A stretch of DNA of 64,000 bases from assembly GCA_028714695.1 (NCBI GenBank), contig JAQTLX010000001.1, forward strand, positions 124,001 to 188,000. Direction: 5' to 3'. Position numbers and translations under genes: made by a program. This document shows, piece by piece, positions 62,543 through 64,000 of the stretch (position 1 is its first letter; each line of letters starts with the position of its first letter). This stretch comes from Ignavibacteria bacterium. Its GTDB lineage: Bacteria; Bacteroidota; Ignavibacteria; Tepidaquicellales; Tepidaquicellaceae. The notes under the pieces were generated by a model. That model saw nothing but the letters and a program-made list of their open reading frames with translations, was not told the origin of the DNA and made no database searches.

Positions 62543-64000
62543 TTATTGTAAATTCAATGGTAATCTAATGGTAAAGACAGTACCTAAGCCCGGTTCGCTT
62601 GCCGCTCTAATATCGCCTTTATGCATTTTAATGATGCCGTAAACAATGGCGAGTCCCAGACCGGTGCCTTTCCCCATCTTTTTAGTTGTAAAAAACGGCG
62701 TAAAAAGTTTTCCCATGTTTTCTTTGGGAATTCCGTTACCCGTGTCTTTTATTTCGACTATTATATCGTTCTCGTCTTTGGATATTTTAATATTAACTTT
62801 CTTTATTTCTTTCTCTTCCAATGCTTCGCATGCATTGCTTATTACGTTCAGGAACACCTGTTTCAACTGGTCTGAGTCGCCTTTAATGGTTGTGTCATCT
62901 GCTTCGCATTCCATAAGGAAAGAAATACCTTTGAACTCAGGTCTGATTCGTATTGGCTTAAGAATTGTATTAATAAGGTCATATATATCCACCTCTGATA
63001 CTTTAAGATTGCCCTGTCTTGCAAAATTCAGAAGGTTCGAGACAATGTTTTTGCATCTGTTCGTTTCTTCCGCAATGAGGTCGAGATCTTCAATAGTTTG
63101 TTTCGATTCAAGTTTCTTATCGAGTTCTTTCTTCAAGAGCGATGTATAAAGGAGTATTGTCCCCAGCGGATTATTTATCTCATGTGCAACGCCCGCAGCG
63201 AGTTGTCCTATGGAGGCGAGTTTCTCTGCTGACTGAAGTTGTTCCTGGGTATCCTGAAGTTCCTTATATGCTCTTTCGAGTTTTTCGATAAGATACGGAA
63301 GACACATATCGTTTTCTGCCAGTCCTTTCGCTATTGCAATTGCATAGTCCCTGCAGGTAACGTATCCGCATGCTCTGCAATTAAGTTCATCCTGTTTCGT
63401 AAATTTGTTTGTCTGTGCGAGTATTTCCTTAATCTGTTCTTCATCCGGCGTCGGAATTCTTTTATCTCTGTCCTCAAATTCTCTTGACAGGTCTATATTT
63501 CTGGCATTGTATATATTGCTTTTCCAGACCTGTTTATCCGCGGACTTAATGTTATCGTTAATATAATTTATAACTTTTTCTCTTCTGGAATAATAGTTCA
63601 GATTACTGTCGATGGCAGGTCCTTTTATACATCCTTCGCAGAAAAGAATATCGATTAATCTCGCATTAATTTTATTATTGAGGAGTTCATGAAGAATCTC
63701 CTCCACCTTGCTTCTTCCCTCTACTACAATTATTTCCTTTTCCAGTATGTCATCGGAAATTTCGGCAGTTTTTATGAGACCGCCGGCAAGCGGGAATGAT
63801 TTTCCGGTCAATCCGACAGGAGCATCAAAATTTGAATCGGATAAATCGGCAATGTTAATATTTGTCAGAGCAAACATCTCTTTCAGTTCGGCGAAAGTGA
63901 GAACTGCATCAATTGCTCCTTCCACCTTTTCGTCTTTGCATTCGCTTTTTTTTGCGATACACGGACCTATGAATACCACGCTTGTGTCGTGTCCGAATGT
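62543..64000 (-). CDS. [FeFe]-hydrogenase-like iron-sulfur sensor histidine kinase (N-terminus beyond window)
   Basis: At least 485 residues; the frame is open to the window end, so the true start lies outside. Counting from the GTG at 63979, the hydrogenase H-cluster-like domain shows GPCIAKKSEC at 5-14 and FCEGCIKGP at 113-121, with Cys114 and Cys117. A small [4Fe-4S] domain follows, with Cys201, Cys204, Cys209 and Cys226 (NCRACGYVTC, then NDMC). A coiled segment leads to a histidine kinase with His266 in GVAHEINNPLGT and ATPase motifs DTGNGIPKEN and GTGLGLAIV. Related proteins are thought to sense hydrogen or redox state. The hydrogenase TSCCP motif would lie beyond the edge and cannot be checked. 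Confidence 0.88.
   Translation of the reverse strand, partial: TFGHDTSVVFIGPCIAKKSECKDEKVEGAIDAVLTFAELKEMFALTNINIADLSDSNFDAPVGLTGKSFPLAGGLIKTAEISDDILEKEIIVVEGRSKVEEILHELLNNKINARLIDILFCEGCIKGPAIDSNLNYYSRREKVINYINDNIKSADKQVWKSNIYNARNIDLSREFEDRDKRIPTPDEEQIKEILAQTNKFTKQDELNCRACGYVTCRDYAIAIAKGLAENDMCLPYLIEKLERAYKELQDTQEQLQSAEKLASIGQLAAGVAHEINNPLGTILLYTSLLKKELDKKLESKQTIEDLDLIAEETNRCKNIVSNLLNFARQGNLKVSEVDIYDLINTILKPIRIRPEFKGISFLMECEADDTTIKGDSDQLKQVFLNVISNACEALEEKEIKKVNIKISKDENDIIVEIKDTGNGIPKENMGKLFTPFFTTKKMGKGTGLGLAIVYGIIKMHKGDIRAASEPGLGTVFTIRLPLNLQ

Overview
The window looks like a chromosomal segment of a Gram-negative bacterium of the Bacteroidota-Chlorobiota-Ignavibacteriota group, probably an Ignavibacteria-like lineage. 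Three things point there: two large secreted proteins end in the type IX secretion sorting domain (an NYPNPFN motif, then GxxVxLxVYDxxGR, then GIYFYRL); kdsB indicates a Kdo-containing lipopolysaccharide; and many genes start at TTG and lack an obvious Shine-Dalgarno site. This assignment is inference. No rRNA, tRNA or CRISPR array was recognised.

Layout. 1-4086 (+): the end of a probable recG, a polyprenyl-phosphate sugar transferase that starts polysaccharide synthesis, a small membrane protein and a type IX-sorted Omp28-like protein. 4116-15958 (-): a 1396-residue multi-PAS hybrid kinase, the C-terminal half of MetH, a CtpE-like P-type ATPase, then pyrG, kdsB, a gatC-like gene and plsC in a tightly packed run. 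15959-24366: a repeat-rich region holding an isochorismatase-family gene and a very AT-rich two-gene island (18360-22691). The island encodes a P-loop NTPase and an ABC-type ATPase fused to a SAM-dependent methyltransferase. It is the best candidate in the window for an undescribed, possibly defence-related, system. 24367-35098: housekeeping genes (fsa, gcvT, comB, ftsK, deoC, two SPOR lipoproteins, folD, prmA, a cupin, an OPA-type transporter).

35321-46104 (+) is an exopolysaccharide/capsule operon: a Wzc-like chain-length regulator and tyrosine kinase, a zinc-ribbon membrane protein, a NusG/UpxY-type antiterminator, a wbpA-B-D-E set for UDP-2,3-diacetamido-glucuronic acid with gmd inserted, a Wzi-like outer-membrane protein and a small beta-barrel candidate. 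No glycosyltransferase, flippase, polymerase or Wza is present, so these must lie elsewhere. 46164-52798 (-): penicillin acylase, rsmA and mfd in one unit. 53040-56661 (-): an MFS exporter and a YCF48-repeat type IX-secreted protein. 56943-60471 (+): a TonB-dependent receptor and an NmrA-family protein. 60551-64000 (-): three signalling proteins, the last running off the window and carrying a [FeFe]-hydrogenase-like sensor domain.

Five intrinsic terminators are visible. They separate several of these units, including the convergent pair near 60.5 kb.
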